Assembly: GCF_032854445.1 (NCBI RefSeq)
Contig: NW_027018084.1
Span: forward strand, 25,001 to 89,000
Reading direction: 5' to 3'
Source of the DNA: Liolophura sinensis
Taxonomy: Eukaryota; Mollusca; Polyplacophora; Chitonida; Chitonidae
DNA length: 64,000 bases
A model generated the notes under the pieces. That model was not told where the DNA came from and did no database searches. It worked only from the letters and a program-made list of their open reading frames with translations. The translations under genes were made by a program, and so were the position numbers. Within the stretch, counting starts at the first letter, position 1. Every line of letters starts with the position of its first letter. Shown piece by piece: positions 37,401-48,395 of the stretch.

Positions 37401-37640
37401 CCTGTATATATAAGTACATATGGGTACTGAGTATCTAGACATGTTAATATAGGTATTGGGTGCTCAAAACTGTTTATTTGGGTACTGAGTACCCAGAACT
37501 GTTTATATGTGTATTGGGTATTCAGAACTGATTACATGGATATTGGATACTCAGACATGTTTATATGGGTAATGGGTGCTCAGATCTATTGATATGGGTA
37601 TTGGGTGCTCATATCTATTTATATGGGTATTGATTCCAGT
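34485..37640. repeat. 29-bp minisatellite, roughly 105-110 units
   Basis: The unit is tatgggtattggatactcag plus acatgttta (29 bp). Subtypes differ in gaatactcag, ggatactcag or gggtacccag, and in tttata versus tgcata. The array is homogeneous from about 34.56 to 36.4 kb and mixed or diverged from 36.4 to 37.6 kb. Because 29 is not a multiple of 3, three units (87 bp) cycle through all frames. The plus strand has almost no stops, producing long spurious open frames with a 29-residue period (MGIGYSDMFIWVLDTQTC and so on). A block containing gggcctgtataaggcctgta occurs at about 36880 and again at 37387, so part of the array was duplicated as a roughly 505-bp higher-order unit. There is no start context, intron or promoter; I treat it as non-coding. 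Confidence 0.95.
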
Positions 37641-37930
37641 TGGATAACTACTGTTCGATACGTCAGTAGTAAGAAACGTTTGTAGGGGTGATCCCCCTTG
37701 GTAAGACCCTCTTCTGTAGACTCTGAAGGGATCGATTTCTGGTACGATCAGCACTTTTTTTGCCACTGTGTTGTTTTCACGAAATTATGATGTTTATTCT
37801 GTTTTTTTTTTGTGATTTTCTACCTCTCAGTCAGAATAAGGAACGACATCGGTGCGCGTGTATAAGTATGAAACAACAACCGATGTTTTCAGCGTTAAAT
37901 TTTGTGTGCACGAAATCCAATAACGAAAAC

Positions 37931-38281
37931 TGGTCGCTTGTTAGCCCCGAAAGACTCCAACTCCTTTTCTTATACTGGCCTAGCGTCGATAGAGTCTCGA
38001 CGTTAACATTGTTAATTTCGTACTCAACGAAGGCCCAGGCCGATTTTCGGAGCCTTCATGGCTATAATAAAACTATTCTAAACCGAGTAGGTACGTAAGG
38101 TTGCGGTGCGGAAAACAGGTCTCTAAGTTGGTGTCTTACTTGCGCGAGACTTGTTCAGTAACAAAGACAATCTGCCTGGACCTTCGTTGAGTACAAAATT
38201 AACATTGTATGCGTCGAGACTCCAACGACGCTAGGGAAATATAAGAAAAAGAGTTGGAGTCTTTCGGGGATAGTCGTTCGT
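37931..38281. mobile_element. Fold-back (MITE-like) element
   Basis: About 120 bp at 37931-38050 recur inverted at 38165-38281. Shared blocks include ccccgaaagactccaactc, gagtctcgacg, gtactcaacgaagg and ccaggc. Loop is about 110 bp. No coding sequence. Confidence 0.75.
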
Positions 38282-38369
38282 TAGCCAAATAAATTAGAAC
38301 ATTTTATGCTAACGATATAACATTTGCATAAAACGTTTAATCAATTAGGCTAGCCTACATCTAAATCAG

Positions 38370-38660
38370 CATTTCGTATATGCAAGTCCGCATTCCATAT
38401 ATGCAAGTCAGCTGTCCATATTATATCCATTTCATATCGGCATTCAGCATATGCACAAGTCTGCATTCCATATGCATTAGAATGTTTTTCATTTCACATG
38501 TCTGCATACTTTGTATAGTAATCTGCATTCCATATATAGAAATATGCATTCCATGTATACAAGTTTGCATTCCTTATATACAAGTTTGCATTCCATGTTT
38601 ATGTGTTTGCATTAAACAGAACTGCATAATCTTTTAAATTTGCACTCCACATATATACAA
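38370..38660. repeat. Degenerate about 22-bp tandem repeat
   Basis: Recurrent gcattccatatatgcaagtc-like units, about 12 copies with spacing drift. Confidence 0.65.
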
Positions 38661-39461
38661 AACAGATTGCATTTATATGTTGGGTTTATCGACTGTTTCT
38701 TAATTTTTTATTTTATTTTACTGTTTAGGTCCTTGAAGAAAAATAGCCAAATCTGAGTGTTTGGGTGACAGATTTATGCAGGTCAGTCACCTTTGAATAC
38801 GATGAAGAAATCCATTCCGAGAAAGCAAACCTAAATGGAGTTATGATGATAGAGTGAAGCAATGGATAGACATTTGAAGAGGTGTCATTTTTTTTTCATA
38901 AACTTGTAAGTTTAATTGTTTAGTGTGGGAACTGTGGAAAGGCTTTAATGTTTGTGTAATTTCACTTATATTTATAGATTCACTATTGTTTATGTTCAGT
39001 GTGTTTTTTATTGTTCAAAATTTAAACACGTCTTCCAGTGTCTAGTATATTGCAGAATGTCATAGATATCTGAACTTCATTCATGCTTCCGTCATCACCT
39101 TATATCAATATACATTTTTGGAAATACTTTATTTTTTCATTCAAATTCCAAGATTAACTGCCTTGAAAGGAAGGGAGCTGGCTCTTCTCAGATTTCTCCA
39201 CCCTATGAAACTCTCACTAGTACTACCTATCCAAAATGCTTTCACCAAATAAAGATTTCTGGGAGTGAGGCATAACTCATAGAGCGAGTTTTGTGACTCC
39301 TAATCACATGGCACTCAGGGTATCGCTGTGAGTTCAGTCCCGGTCATGGACAAGCGATTTCTACATTCTCATCTTATAGTTCATATTTGTAGAACAGTTG
39401 TGATAATAAATGATCGTTGACACTTGTGTGGCTATATATGGCTTTACCCTCCTGTTCACAT

Positions 39462-39800
39462 AGACCACTTGAATGGCCTAATGGTTAGAGCGCCCGCCTC
39501 AAAGTCGGGAGACCCGGGATAAAACCTGGGTTGGGTCATACCAAAGACTTTATAAGTGGTACTTGTTGCTGCCTCGCTTTGTGCTCAGCACTGAGAGGTT
39601 AATGCAAGGAAATGGTGCCAGAATAATGTGACTGGGTGGGGTGTCATGTCTGGTGTCTTCGGCATGATACTTCAGTGATTGCAGCACTTTGGCAGCATGG
39701 AGCCCTGCCACAATAAGACACAGTATATGTACAAACACCTAATGACTCCTCCTCGTCATATGGCTAAAAAATTGTTAAGTATGACGATAAACCCCAAGCA
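39462..39800 (+). repeat. Second tRNA-derived SINE family, long copy
   Basis: The tRNA-like head aatggcctaatggttagagc, then gcccgcctcaaagtcgggag, then acccgggataaaacctggg resembles a genuine tRNA with a mutated B-box. It is followed by tcataccaaagacttta, ggtgtcttcggcatgatact and a tail ending ccccaagcattcattcagtc. A truncated relative lies at 28318-28435 (-). Confidence 0.75.
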
Positions 39801-39974
39801 TTCATTCAGTCATTCTTTCCTTCCTCTCCACTTGAGACCAATTTTCTTTCTTCCCCAATATGACATGTTTACCTATATGTGACACATTTGGATGTTTGCC
39901 AGTAATTTGCCAAAGATTTATGGTTTAACCCAGGCACTCCAGTTCCCTCCACCTATAAAAATTGCATGCTAAGC

Positions 39975-40172
39975 CATCATATTAGTGTCCAGCTCATGCT
40001 GGCTTCCTCTTCTTTTGTAAATGGGTAGGTGTAGCAGCAAACCTGCAGATGGTTGTGGGTTTCTTTTGCACAGATTTCCTCCCATCGTAATGTTGGTCAC
40101 TTTCGCATAAGTAAAATATTCTTGAGTACGGAGTAAAGCAGTATTCAAATAAAATAAATAAATAAATATAAG
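39975..40172 (+). repeat. Dominant SINE, sense, head truncated
   Basis: tgtccagctcatgctggctt, body, tail ttcttgagtacggagtaaag, then aaataaataaataaat. Confidence 0.8.
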
Positions 40173-40799
40173 GAAAACATTCTGGAGATTTGCAAGATTA
40201 AAGGACAATGATTTTCCTAGCATTTTGAAGGACTGGAATTTCAGTTTTAAATATTAACTCTATATTGTGTTGGCTGAGTGGAAGATCATCCACCTCATGG
40301 GCAGGATATTCTTGACTACTGCATAAAACACTAATCAAATAAATAAATGAATCATGGTCAGGAGGTCAGAGGTTTAATCCCAAGTCTGCTTATACCCAAG
40401 ACGATTACAATCAACAATCTTTGTATTACAAATCTCGCTGTCTGACTGCAGCTTAACTTCATTAGACTGGGGTAATGGGTTCATAATATATGTCGAAAAT
40501 TCAAACACAGCTAAAGTTAAAATGTTTTGCTCTAGTAATTTCAAAATTTGCACACTGATGCTTCACTGCAAAACATTATACCAACCATAGTTTGAATTCT
40601 TTCCTGTTCTGAGTTTGGCTTTTAAAGCACTTGCGATTATAACTTAAGCCTTACTTTCCTTGATAAATACGAGCATAGTTCTTACTTTGCCATGTGGTTG
40701 TATACTCCAAGCCAATGCTGCAAATTACATTGTATGAACAGGGCTGCGTTTTAACATTGGTTACCCTTGATCACGATCATGTCCTTTTTATAACATGTC

Positions 40800-41040
40800 A
40801 GTGTTGCTACTTGAGCAACTGGAAATAAGGTCTCTCACCAATGCGACCACTGTGAGTTCAAGTCCAGCTTATGCTGGCTTCCTCTCCGGCCGTAAGTGGG
40901 AAGGTCTGACAGCAACCTGCAGATGGTCGTGGGTTTCCCCCGGGCTGTGCCCGGTTTCCACCCACCATAATGCTGGTCGTCGTCGTATAAGTGAAAAAAT
41001 CTTGAGTACGGCGTAAAACACCAATCAAATAAATAAATAG
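40800..41040 (+). repeat. Dominant SINE, sense
   Basis: B-box gagttcaagtccagcttatg, body gtttcccccgggctgtgccc and tail cttgagtacggcgtaaaaca are close to consensus. Confidence 0.88.
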
Positions 41041-41933
41041 AATGAAACCGCAGACAAATACTGAGTTTCCCCTAAAGTTTGGTGTGTCTAAATTAACTTA
41101 CACAAGCACATAAAGGCCTTAAAATGATACTTTTTGTACCAACATTCAAGTTATTCTGATCAGAAATTAAACTAACTTTACGTAAAACTCCTAAGTGGCT
41201 CTGCAAGGTTGATGAATCAGTTAGAATCTAGCAGAATGTTCCACTTGAGAAAAGCTAAACATCAGGTGAAAAATAGTAGTGAGATTACTTTTTATACATT
41301 CACCTTTGGATACTGAGAATTATTAAACGCGCATGATTGCCTTGCCTGTCTCACGTTTACACCTACATGTAGTTTTTAAGTGTTTGAGTATAAAATGCCC
41401 TTAGAAGTCCCCGGTGCATGCAAAATGACCAGTTTGGCAAAGGTTGTCGGTGTGTTCTGGCGACTTAGTGTACTCCAATTTGACATCCTCTTTGAAATTT
41501 CTGACAAACCGTGTAATCATTCACCCGTAAACCCCGCCATGGTCCTCTTAGTGAAAAACCGCAGTTTCATTTATTAATTGTTTTAATACTGTTCCTGTAA
41601 TACGAAATACTGCATCTCAGTGTAAAGTTTGTTCAGAATATAGGACGGACGGGTATAAGCCAGTCTATCTGATAACATGCAAATCTCGCTCTAAAGCGTG
41701 ATTGCACCTTACATCCATGAATGCCATGCCCAAACCTTTGAGTTCAGCGTTAATCAGCAGTGAAATAAATAATGATGGTATATAAAAAGAAAAAAGGTTG
41801 ACATTGTGATATGTTGCAGATTCTTTCGCAATGGCTGTGACACGTGTCATGCCTGTAGCCCTGGTGGAAAATGGAGCAAATTTCCGTAGAAAGTAATTCA
41901 GGCCTAACCTCTGTAGTCTGTTCTTCATTGCAG

Positions 41934-42157
41934 CCTTCAACGTAGCGTTTTATGGGAATGCTAGCTATGTAGTGCGCGTGTATCGTAAGAGAACAGTTAT
42001 CTATCCAGCTTGGACCCGAGGCTCCGTTATGGAGGAAAGTGAGGTATCCCATTCAAGCTGGTGCCCTCGCTGCTCAAGGTCTTCTCACAGACCACCAAAT
42101 AACTATCCCCATCAGGTCGCGCTAGGTTTTCAGATTGCCGATTATACCAGATCATAA
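41934..42157 (+). other. Doubtful terminal exon
   Basis: After a good acceptor (ctgttcttcattgcag, ending 41933) the frame stays open to a stop at 42157, encoding a segment containing NVAFYGNASYVVRVYRKR. No preceding exon, family or promoter could be found. A donor-like gaggtatcc is at 42041. Confidence 0.2.
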
Positions 42158-42427
42158 ACAGTCGGAATAAAACTGAGGTAAATTGAGATGAGGCGGGATT
42201 TCACAGGTAATACATGTGGTCATTTGCCAAACACCACTCTCGTCACTGCCCTGGTGGTATTATTCGCTGTGTTAAGAGCCTTCTACATTTTATCCACTAT
42301 GAACCGATTAACTGTGCCTTGTTTAATTTGTTGACCAATTTTTTACGCTTTCCCATTGACGAAAGCGCGGCAAAAGAAATATCAACTTTCAGATAAGTGT
42401 TTGTTTTTTGGTATTCTTCATTTCATA

Positions 42428-42696
42428 TTGGGGGCCTCCATGGCTCAGTCGGTTAGCGCGCTAGAACAGCGTAATGACCCAGGAGTCTCTCACCAAGAGA
42501 GGTCGCTGTGAGTTCAAGTCCAGCTTATGCTGGCTTCCTCTCCGGCCGTACGTGGGAAGGTCTACCAACAACCTGCGATGGTCGTGGGTTTCCCCCGGAC
42601 TGTGCCCGGTTTCCTCCCACCATAATGCTGGCCGCCGTCGTATAAGTGAAATATTCTTGAGTACGGCGTAAAACACTAATCAAATAAATAAATCAT
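42428..42696 (+). repeat. Dominant SINE, sense, full-length reference copy
   Basis: The best copy in the window. tRNA-like head ggggcctccatggctcagtc (A-box) and tgagttcaagtcc (B-box); central body ccggccgtacgtgggaaggt, then tttcccccggactgtgcccg; 3' box ttcttgagtacggcgtaaaa and tail aaataaataaat. It is pol III-type and non-autonomous. A LINE partner sharing the 3' box was not seen here. Confidence 0.92.
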
Positions 42697-43375
42697 TTCA
42701 TATTGAGCGAAATATTTTTGTTGTAACAAAAGCATTGGTATTTTTTAAGAATATTTAATATGTTAAATGGTTCAGAACACCTCATAATACTGAAGTGCTA
42801 ATAGACGCCGGTGCATCACGTTTCCGTGCATAGATTATGATAATCTAGACCTGATGGAAATTTCCCTTATACTGTTACGTAGTGTTTCTGATTGTATAGA
42901 AAACTTGTGTGGTTGCAGTGTTATCTGAAAGGTAGCAGGCTGTGATAAAACTGTGTATTGGTCTACCCAAAACAACAAGTATAACATCATCAACCATGCA
43001 TGTCTATGTTTACAGGTGCACTAATATAACCAGTCCACTTTGTATGTCAAACTTACCGCTGGGTCAAGGTTGACAATGGAATGGTATGTATGGTGTGCGT
43101 TGTGTATTTGCGCAGGAGTTGTGAATGAACACACGGTGAACCGCCAGGTGGTACTCTGCCCTGTCCTATTGTGTTTACAGCCCACATCTGCATCCCATTA
43201 AATACAATTTTGATTTCTACAGGTGACGCTTCTGATGAACAGGCACTCGGGCTGAAACCTATCCATGCAGGTAGCCTACGTTTTTCTTTGTTCTGCAGGC
43301 TTTACGGGTAATTCGTGTGAAGTGTCCCACGCAGGGGTGCGGCGGGTACCGGCAGGCATGTGAACTGTTTATCTG

Positions 43376-44731
43376 ATGGCCACCAACTTCTACTTCGGCA
43401 AGAAGACGGGTATACTGAAGTGTCGTGCAGGTCGCCATGTGAGAGTAAAGGACTTGTCGAGGACCGCTTTATGTCCAGCTAGAGTGGGAAAGGTTCTATT
43501 CTCTACAGCTGCACACAGGATGGGTAATCAAGGGTCTCAGGTGTGCATGACTGCTAATGAGGAGGTTGATACGCTTGTGCACGATGCTTTGAAAAAGGGG
43601 AACGTAGAGTGTTTACGTCTCATCCTCAAATCTGGCTTTTCCGCCAACGCCGTGGTGATAGGAAATAGCCGTGGCCTTCACATCGCTGCTAGATACAATC
43701 AGCCAGAATGTATGGACGTCCTGCTGAAGATGGGCGCCAATCGGAATCTGCCGGATGGGTCCGGTGAAACTCCGCTGCACATCGCTGCAGAGTGCGGCTC
43801 CAGGGACTGTGTGGACCTACTGATTAAGGCCAGGGTTCACCTCGAGTGTCGGGATATCTGGCAACGGACCCCGCTACTGAAGGCCGTTGTGAATCACCAT
43901 TATACCATCGCCTCCATGTTAATGGCCGCGGGGGCAAGTGTCAACGCCGCGGACGATGATAAGAAGGTTCCGCTACACGTAGCCGCGAGCTACGGGAATT
44001 CTCGCGGCGTCAACGAACTCCTGGAGTGTGGTGGGGATATCGACTTCCAGGATCTGAACGGCAGAACTGCTCTGTACTTTGCGGTACTTTCGGGTCACAA
44101 TCACATCGTTGCCAAGTTGATAAAACACGGTTGCAATGTGAACCTACGCCGACGAGAAGGGACAAATGCATTGTACCTGGCCGCCAAGAAACAGAACTTG
44201 AACTGTGTCCGGCAGTTGTTAGAGGCCGGTGCTGATACAGTTCACGTAGACCCTAGGAATTATCAGAATAGGGACGAATTGGTGAGGATAGCTATTCGCC
44301 AGCTAGGCTCTCAGGGAAAAACTCCACCGGACGCCTTTGAAATTCTGAACTTGACGATAACTGCCCACGGCCTTGTACCTGGACAGCAGCTAATGTCATC
44401 GGCGCTCACGCAGTACAAGAAGCAGCCGAACGGAGACATGCGATTGGTCATTCACCGCCTGATTTTGGCAGGGGGTGTGGTTAAAGTGCCGGACTCTGGA
44501 AATAACTCGCCGACCATTGGCTACCAAGAACTGCAAGAGGCGGTGTCAAAGTGGCAAATGGAGCACGGGATTGGTAATCCGAAAGCTCCGTCCACTCTGA
44601 AGGACGTTTGCCGGAGGATTATCAGAAGCTCGATCATGCATTCCTGTTCGGCAGGCAATGTCCTCTGCGCGTGTGATCGCTTACACCTTCCAAGGGCATT
44701 AAAAGAAATCATTTTATTGCAAAGACTATAA
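43376..44731 (+). CDS. Ankyrin-repeat protein with SOCS box (ASB-like)
   Basis: A 451-codon frame. Residues about 60-297 form six to seven ankyrin repeats (for example GETPLHIAAECGS, KVPLHVAASYGN, GRTALYFAVLSGH). A C-terminal SOCS box follows at about 404-451 (STLKDVCRRIIRSS, RLHLPRALKEIIL). ASB proteins use the SOCS box to bind Elongin B/C and Cullin 5 and act as substrate receptors of ubiquitin ligases. The target is unknown. The first ATG is at 43376, but residues 1-48 are basic and unlike ASB N-termini. A splice acceptor (ctattctctacag, ending 43510) precedes Met49 (43520), where MGNQGSQ fits N-myristoylation. Translation may therefore start at 43520 with an upstream untranslated exon. 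The repeats and SOCS box lie in one exon here. Confidence 0.88.
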   Translation: MATNFYFGKKTGILKCRAGRHVRVKDLSRTALCPARVGKVLFSTAAHRMGNQGSQVCMTANEEVDTLVHDALKKGNVECLRLILKSGFSANAVVIGNSRGLHIAARYNQPECMDVLLKMGANRNLPDGSGETPLHIAAECGSRDCVDLLIKARVHLECRDIWQRTPLLKAVVNHHYTIASMLMAAGASVNAADDDKKVPLHVAASYGNSRGVNELLECGGDIDFQDLNGRTALYFAVLSGHNHIVAKLIKHGCNVNLRRREGTNALYLAAKKQNLNCVRQLLEAGADTVHVDPRNYQNRDELVRIAIRQLGSQGKTPPDAFEILNLTITAHGLVPGQQLMSSALTQYKKQPNGDMRLVIHRLILAGGVVKVPDSGNNSPTIGYQELQEAVSKWQMEHGIGNPKAPSTLKDVCRRIIRSSIMHSCSAGNVLCACDRLHLPRALKEIILLQRL

Positions 44732-44777
44732 TTTTACCTGTATAAATAAGTGTTTAGTGGAAAAGAATATGTTGATC

Positions 44778-44778
<1 letters not shown>

Positions 44779-44831
<53 letters not shown>
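44779..44831. repeat. (TA)n microsatellite
   Basis: About 26 uninterrupted ta units, roughly 50 bp after the ASB-like stop codon, probably in its 3' UTR. Confidence 0.95.
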
Positions 44832-45129
44832 TCTCCTCTTTTGTGTTGAAGATTGTTATTTTTATATATTCAAAATTCTATGTGACTTTTACATTTACAT
44901 AAATATGAATAGACTGTCTGTTTGTGAATCATGAAGTAGTAATGTGCACATTGGTGAAATTTTGTGGATGTGTACCTTTATATGTAATCATTGATCTGTT
45001 AACAACGAAAGTATTCTTGCCGCCGTCGTACATCGTTCAATATGGGGAATATGTGTTTTCGGTTATGTCTATTGTACTGCGTGTAACATAATGTAGGCGA
45101 TACTGGATGCTCGTTGTTATGTGGGAAAA

Positions 45130-45345
45130 CAAAGTGGTTAGCAATTCATCGCGGCGCACAGATCTAGTGACCTAGTTCAAATCACAGCCGTAGGTGGGAC
45201 GGTTTGCAGCAACCAGTGAATGGTCTGGGTTTGGCCTTTGTTCGGTAGCCTCCCACCATAATGCTGGCCGCCGCCGTATAAGTGAAAATATTCTTGAGTA
45301 CGGTGTAAAACATCAATCAATCAAATGAATAAATAAATATGAGAA
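45130..45345 (+). repeat. Dominant SINE, sense, diverged head
   Basis: Body cctcccaccataatgctggc and tail attcttgagtacggtgtaaa are conserved; the B-box is degraded (gttcaaatcac). Confidence 0.8.
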
Positions 45346-45879
45346 AACTCTACAGAAGAATTTTCTAAAAAATTAAGTAAAATTAATATATAGTGATGTT
45401 AATTGCAATATATCAGAGGTCATTAACGGGAATTAGAAGACTTATTAGAAGAATTAGAACGTTTTCGACAAGCTGACAACAAAATGCTATGTTTGACTTC
45501 TAAGTACCAAAAACAAAATTCTTCACTGTATATTGCTTTTACCTAATTTTGCTTCAACCATGGTTCTATAGGGGGCGTGTAGTTTGCTACTATTTAAGCA
45601 TTTACACGAACAGTTAAAAAAAAACTCGGGCTGAGGTAAATTGATAGGAGGTGTTTCAACGGTTACGTGCGACAAGTTTGTCAACTATCATACTGTCGTC
45701 GCTACTCTGGTTTTTACTCTCTTTGCTGTACGTCTTTGATTATATCATATTTTGTTGGTTTTGATGGATGTTTCAGAACTAATATAGGTAGTCGTAGCTG
45801 ATGGCATATTTTAGGCCAGACACTGTGCCCCAGATTTCAGTCTTCAGCTGCAATATTAGATGGTCAGATTTGTGTTGAA

Positions 45880-46098
45880 CCAGGGGCCTCTCCCCAATGG
45901 GGTCGCTGCGAGTTCAAGTCCGGCTCAAGTTGGCTTCCTCTCCGGCTGTACGTGGAAAGGTCTTACAGCAACCTGCGAATGATCGTGGTTTTCCCCTGGG
46001 CTGTGCCCGATTTCCTCCCACAAGCCTGCTGGCCGCTTTCGTATGAATAAAATATTCTTGAGAATGGCGTAAAACACCAAGCAAATAAAGAAATATGT
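45880..46098 (+). repeat. Dominant SINE, sense
   Basis: gagttcaagtccggctcaag, body ttcccctgggctgtgcccga, tail cttgagaatggcgtaaaaca. Confidence 0.82.
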
Positions 46099-46589
46099 AT
46101 CAAAGCTTGGTAGCTCACTTATGGCTCTCTGGTTTCCTCGACCCATAAAACTAACAATCACCATGTGAGGGGAAAAAACATTTTGGGTGTGGTTGAAAAG
46201 GGTATTCTAAGCTTAAGTCATCATATGGAATCCAAGATTCGTTCTAGGTTTTAAATTCTACGAAAGATAGGGATGACAACTTGGCTTTGGCATATTCACT
46301 GTAAACAGCTCACCATAAGATATAAATTTTACAGATTTAGTTGACTATTGTGAACCATGCATGGGTAACTCCGCCTATAACCGCAGCCACACCTGTCAAC
46401 TCTCTTTTTAACGATTAAAGAATAAAGGAATATATGAATGGTTCGTTAGTACGCAATATCCTGTGTAGGAAATAAACAAGGAAGGGAAATAAGCGTACTG
46501 AATAAGGCCATAAGTAGTTAGGAATGTGACTTAGGGGTCTCATTGAGGAGCCATTTTTTGAGGTTTTAGAGGAGTCGTTTTTTGAGGTG

Positions 46590-46960
46590 ATGTGGTGGTG
46601 ACGTCACACCTGCCAGCCCGAAGGGCTGGTAGGTGTGACGTCATCCCTCAGTTGTGGGTTTTTTTCCACGCCGCGGGGTGTATGTGTGTATAGACGAGTG
46701 TGATATAGTATAACCGTATAACAGTATAGGGAAAAAAAGAGCGAAAAAAAGAGGCAAAACGTCGGCTTGTAAAGTCGAGTGGGACAGCTCGAAAAGAGCT
46801 CCCGGGCGCCAAAACGAGCCAATGGGTGAGCCGGATTTGCCCCCAAACTGCCCAATGGGGGGCCCGCAAAACGGACCAATCAGCGTGCGAGAAGAGGTTA
46901 CGTAAGAAAAAAACGAACCAATCAGCGCGTGGTGAATTTCCGCGTGGATAGGTAGTATAA
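46590..46960 (+). promoter_or_regulatory. CCAAT/CRE promoter-like module 1
   Basis: Begins with a near-perfect hairpin at 46598-46642: arms tgacgtcacacctgccagcc and its inverted copy with one mismatch around a tiny loop, each ending in the CRE palindrome tgacgtca. Then come A/T-rich TATA-like steps (gatatagtataaccgtataa), the conserved block cgtcggcttgtaaagtcgag, and four CCAAT boxes (agccaatggg, gcccaatggg, gaccaatcag, aaccaatcag) around ttacgtaa. Related modules lie at about 59500, 60200 and 61100 on the minus strand, with a fragment at 57735-57815. No coding exon was recognised directly downstream. Confidence 0.6.
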
Positions 46961-46964
46961 CCGT

Positions 46965-48390
46965 ATAACAGTATAGGGCATGTAGGTGACATGTATAAGG
47001 GTGTACTCCCCAGCTCGCTGGCGCAGTGGCTGACGCAGTGGCTGGTTGACTGACTGGCAACAATGTATACAATGTATTCAAGGCGCAGCCGATCAAAAAC
47101 CACGTGTCCAAACAAAAACCACGTGTCAAAACAAAGCACAGCTGACAACAGTGTTGGCCGGACTGCAGGCTGACTGGTGGGTAGGATCGCTCAGCGTGTC
47201 TTTGCAACACTGTTCGCCCAGGAAGGCTCACTGCTGCAGGCAGAGGGTCGGTGTTATGAACCGTAGACCCGGTCGGTGGGATTTTTTTTTGGGTGATCTG
47301 CCTGTCTGTCTACCTGCTGGTTGTGGTAGGGATGGATGGATCGACACCACACCCAAACATGCACGTACACTGGAGACTCTACTATACTATACTCTACTCT
47401 ACTCTATACTATATATAGGCGGTGTAGTGGAATAGAGCACAGTAGAGTATAGGGGGAAAAAAAAAAGAGAAAAAACTTGGATCAGAAAATCTCGAAGCTT
47501 ATAAGAAACTTGGAGGAGATCAATGTGATGGTATTTCACACATATTTTCAGCATCTATATTTTCACCAACATCCACATATTTAAGCAAGATATGTAACAG
47601 CCATTTCTTAAACGGTTAAATTCAATTATTCTTTATCCACTAATCTTAACACACATATACACAAGACAACCAAATGACCATGAAGGAGAAAACAACTACC
47701 AGGTTATATTAAAAAAATTCTTTTTTCAATGTTTTATTCTTTTCTATCAAAAATCTGAAATACAAAAGGATATACCGAAACATAAACTTGCAGTACTTGC
47801 TATGGGGAACCTAACAAAGCCCATACGTGTAAATGATAAAAATGATATTGAAAATAAATGATAAATGGGTGTGCTGAACAGCTAATTTGACTTTGAAAAG
47901 ACCGGTCAAAGCAGGTGTCAAAATGTCTGGCTCTATTAGTAGAGATTGCCAAATGACCATCGAAGAGACCTAGCCTCTGTATAAAGTTAAGTTCCTACAA
48001 TAGCAGAAGGTATACATTCGAAAAATTAATCTGTTATTTTTAACAGAAAATCTGTGATCTGAATGATGCTGGAATGTATTGTGTTATTACAATATAATAT
48101 TCTGCCATATTCAACATAATATACTGTTAGTCTAATGCTAATTTTATGTGGGATTAATAGAATACGTGTTTTATATTCATCTGATACTCATCAGTTTTCA
48201 TCTGATATTTTACATCACATGTGACCCGTTACAACTCCGGGAACAAGAAGATTCGAAGAAGGAAGAAGTCATTTAACAAGTCCACTCTGATACGGGCATC
48301 TCGTCCAAGGTCACGCCCCTTTCTAGCCCAGGGTCATATTGGTTATCAGAAATGAGAGAAAAAAAACAGAAAAAAACCAGGTCATCCATG
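46965..48390. other. Module downstream region and 3' flank of the RNA-binding gene
   Basis: Contains two caaaaaccacgtgtc direct repeats (E-box cacgtg) at about 47090-47125, a simple tatactatactctac tract at about 47380-47410, and a second copy (48020-48215) of the repeat at 19390-19640. The poly(A) signal of the minus-strand gene is not certain; ttttatt at about 47735 is one candidate. Confidence 0.45.
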
Positions 48391-48395
48391 GCTTT

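Larger units (their letters stand above)
38665..43300. other. Gene-poor interval with SINEs
   Basis: Contains SINE copies listed separately, a short SINE tail at 40300-40352, a doubtful exon at 41934-42157 and a dispersed-repeat segment at about 42160-42290. Nothing else was recognised. Confidence 0.45.
44840..46580. other. Intergenic repeats
   Basis: SINE copies at 45130-45345 and 45880-46098 (+) and the dispersed repeat at about 45600-45740. No coding exon was recognised. Confidence 0.55.

Noticed and set aside
39462-39540. Genuine tRNA gene
   Set aside because: The A-box and stem region look tRNA-like, but the B-box is mutated and SINE body sequence follows. A truncated relative lies at 28318-28435.
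42428-42530. tRNA gene at the head of the SINE
   Set aside because: It is part of a repeated element with an (AAAT)n tail and cannot form a normal cloverleaf by eye.
46641-47231. Minus-strand open frames of 91-196 codons over the CCAAT module
   Set aside because: Composition follows the repeated promoter-like block and poly-purine tracts; no motif, and the frames are not kept in the other modules.
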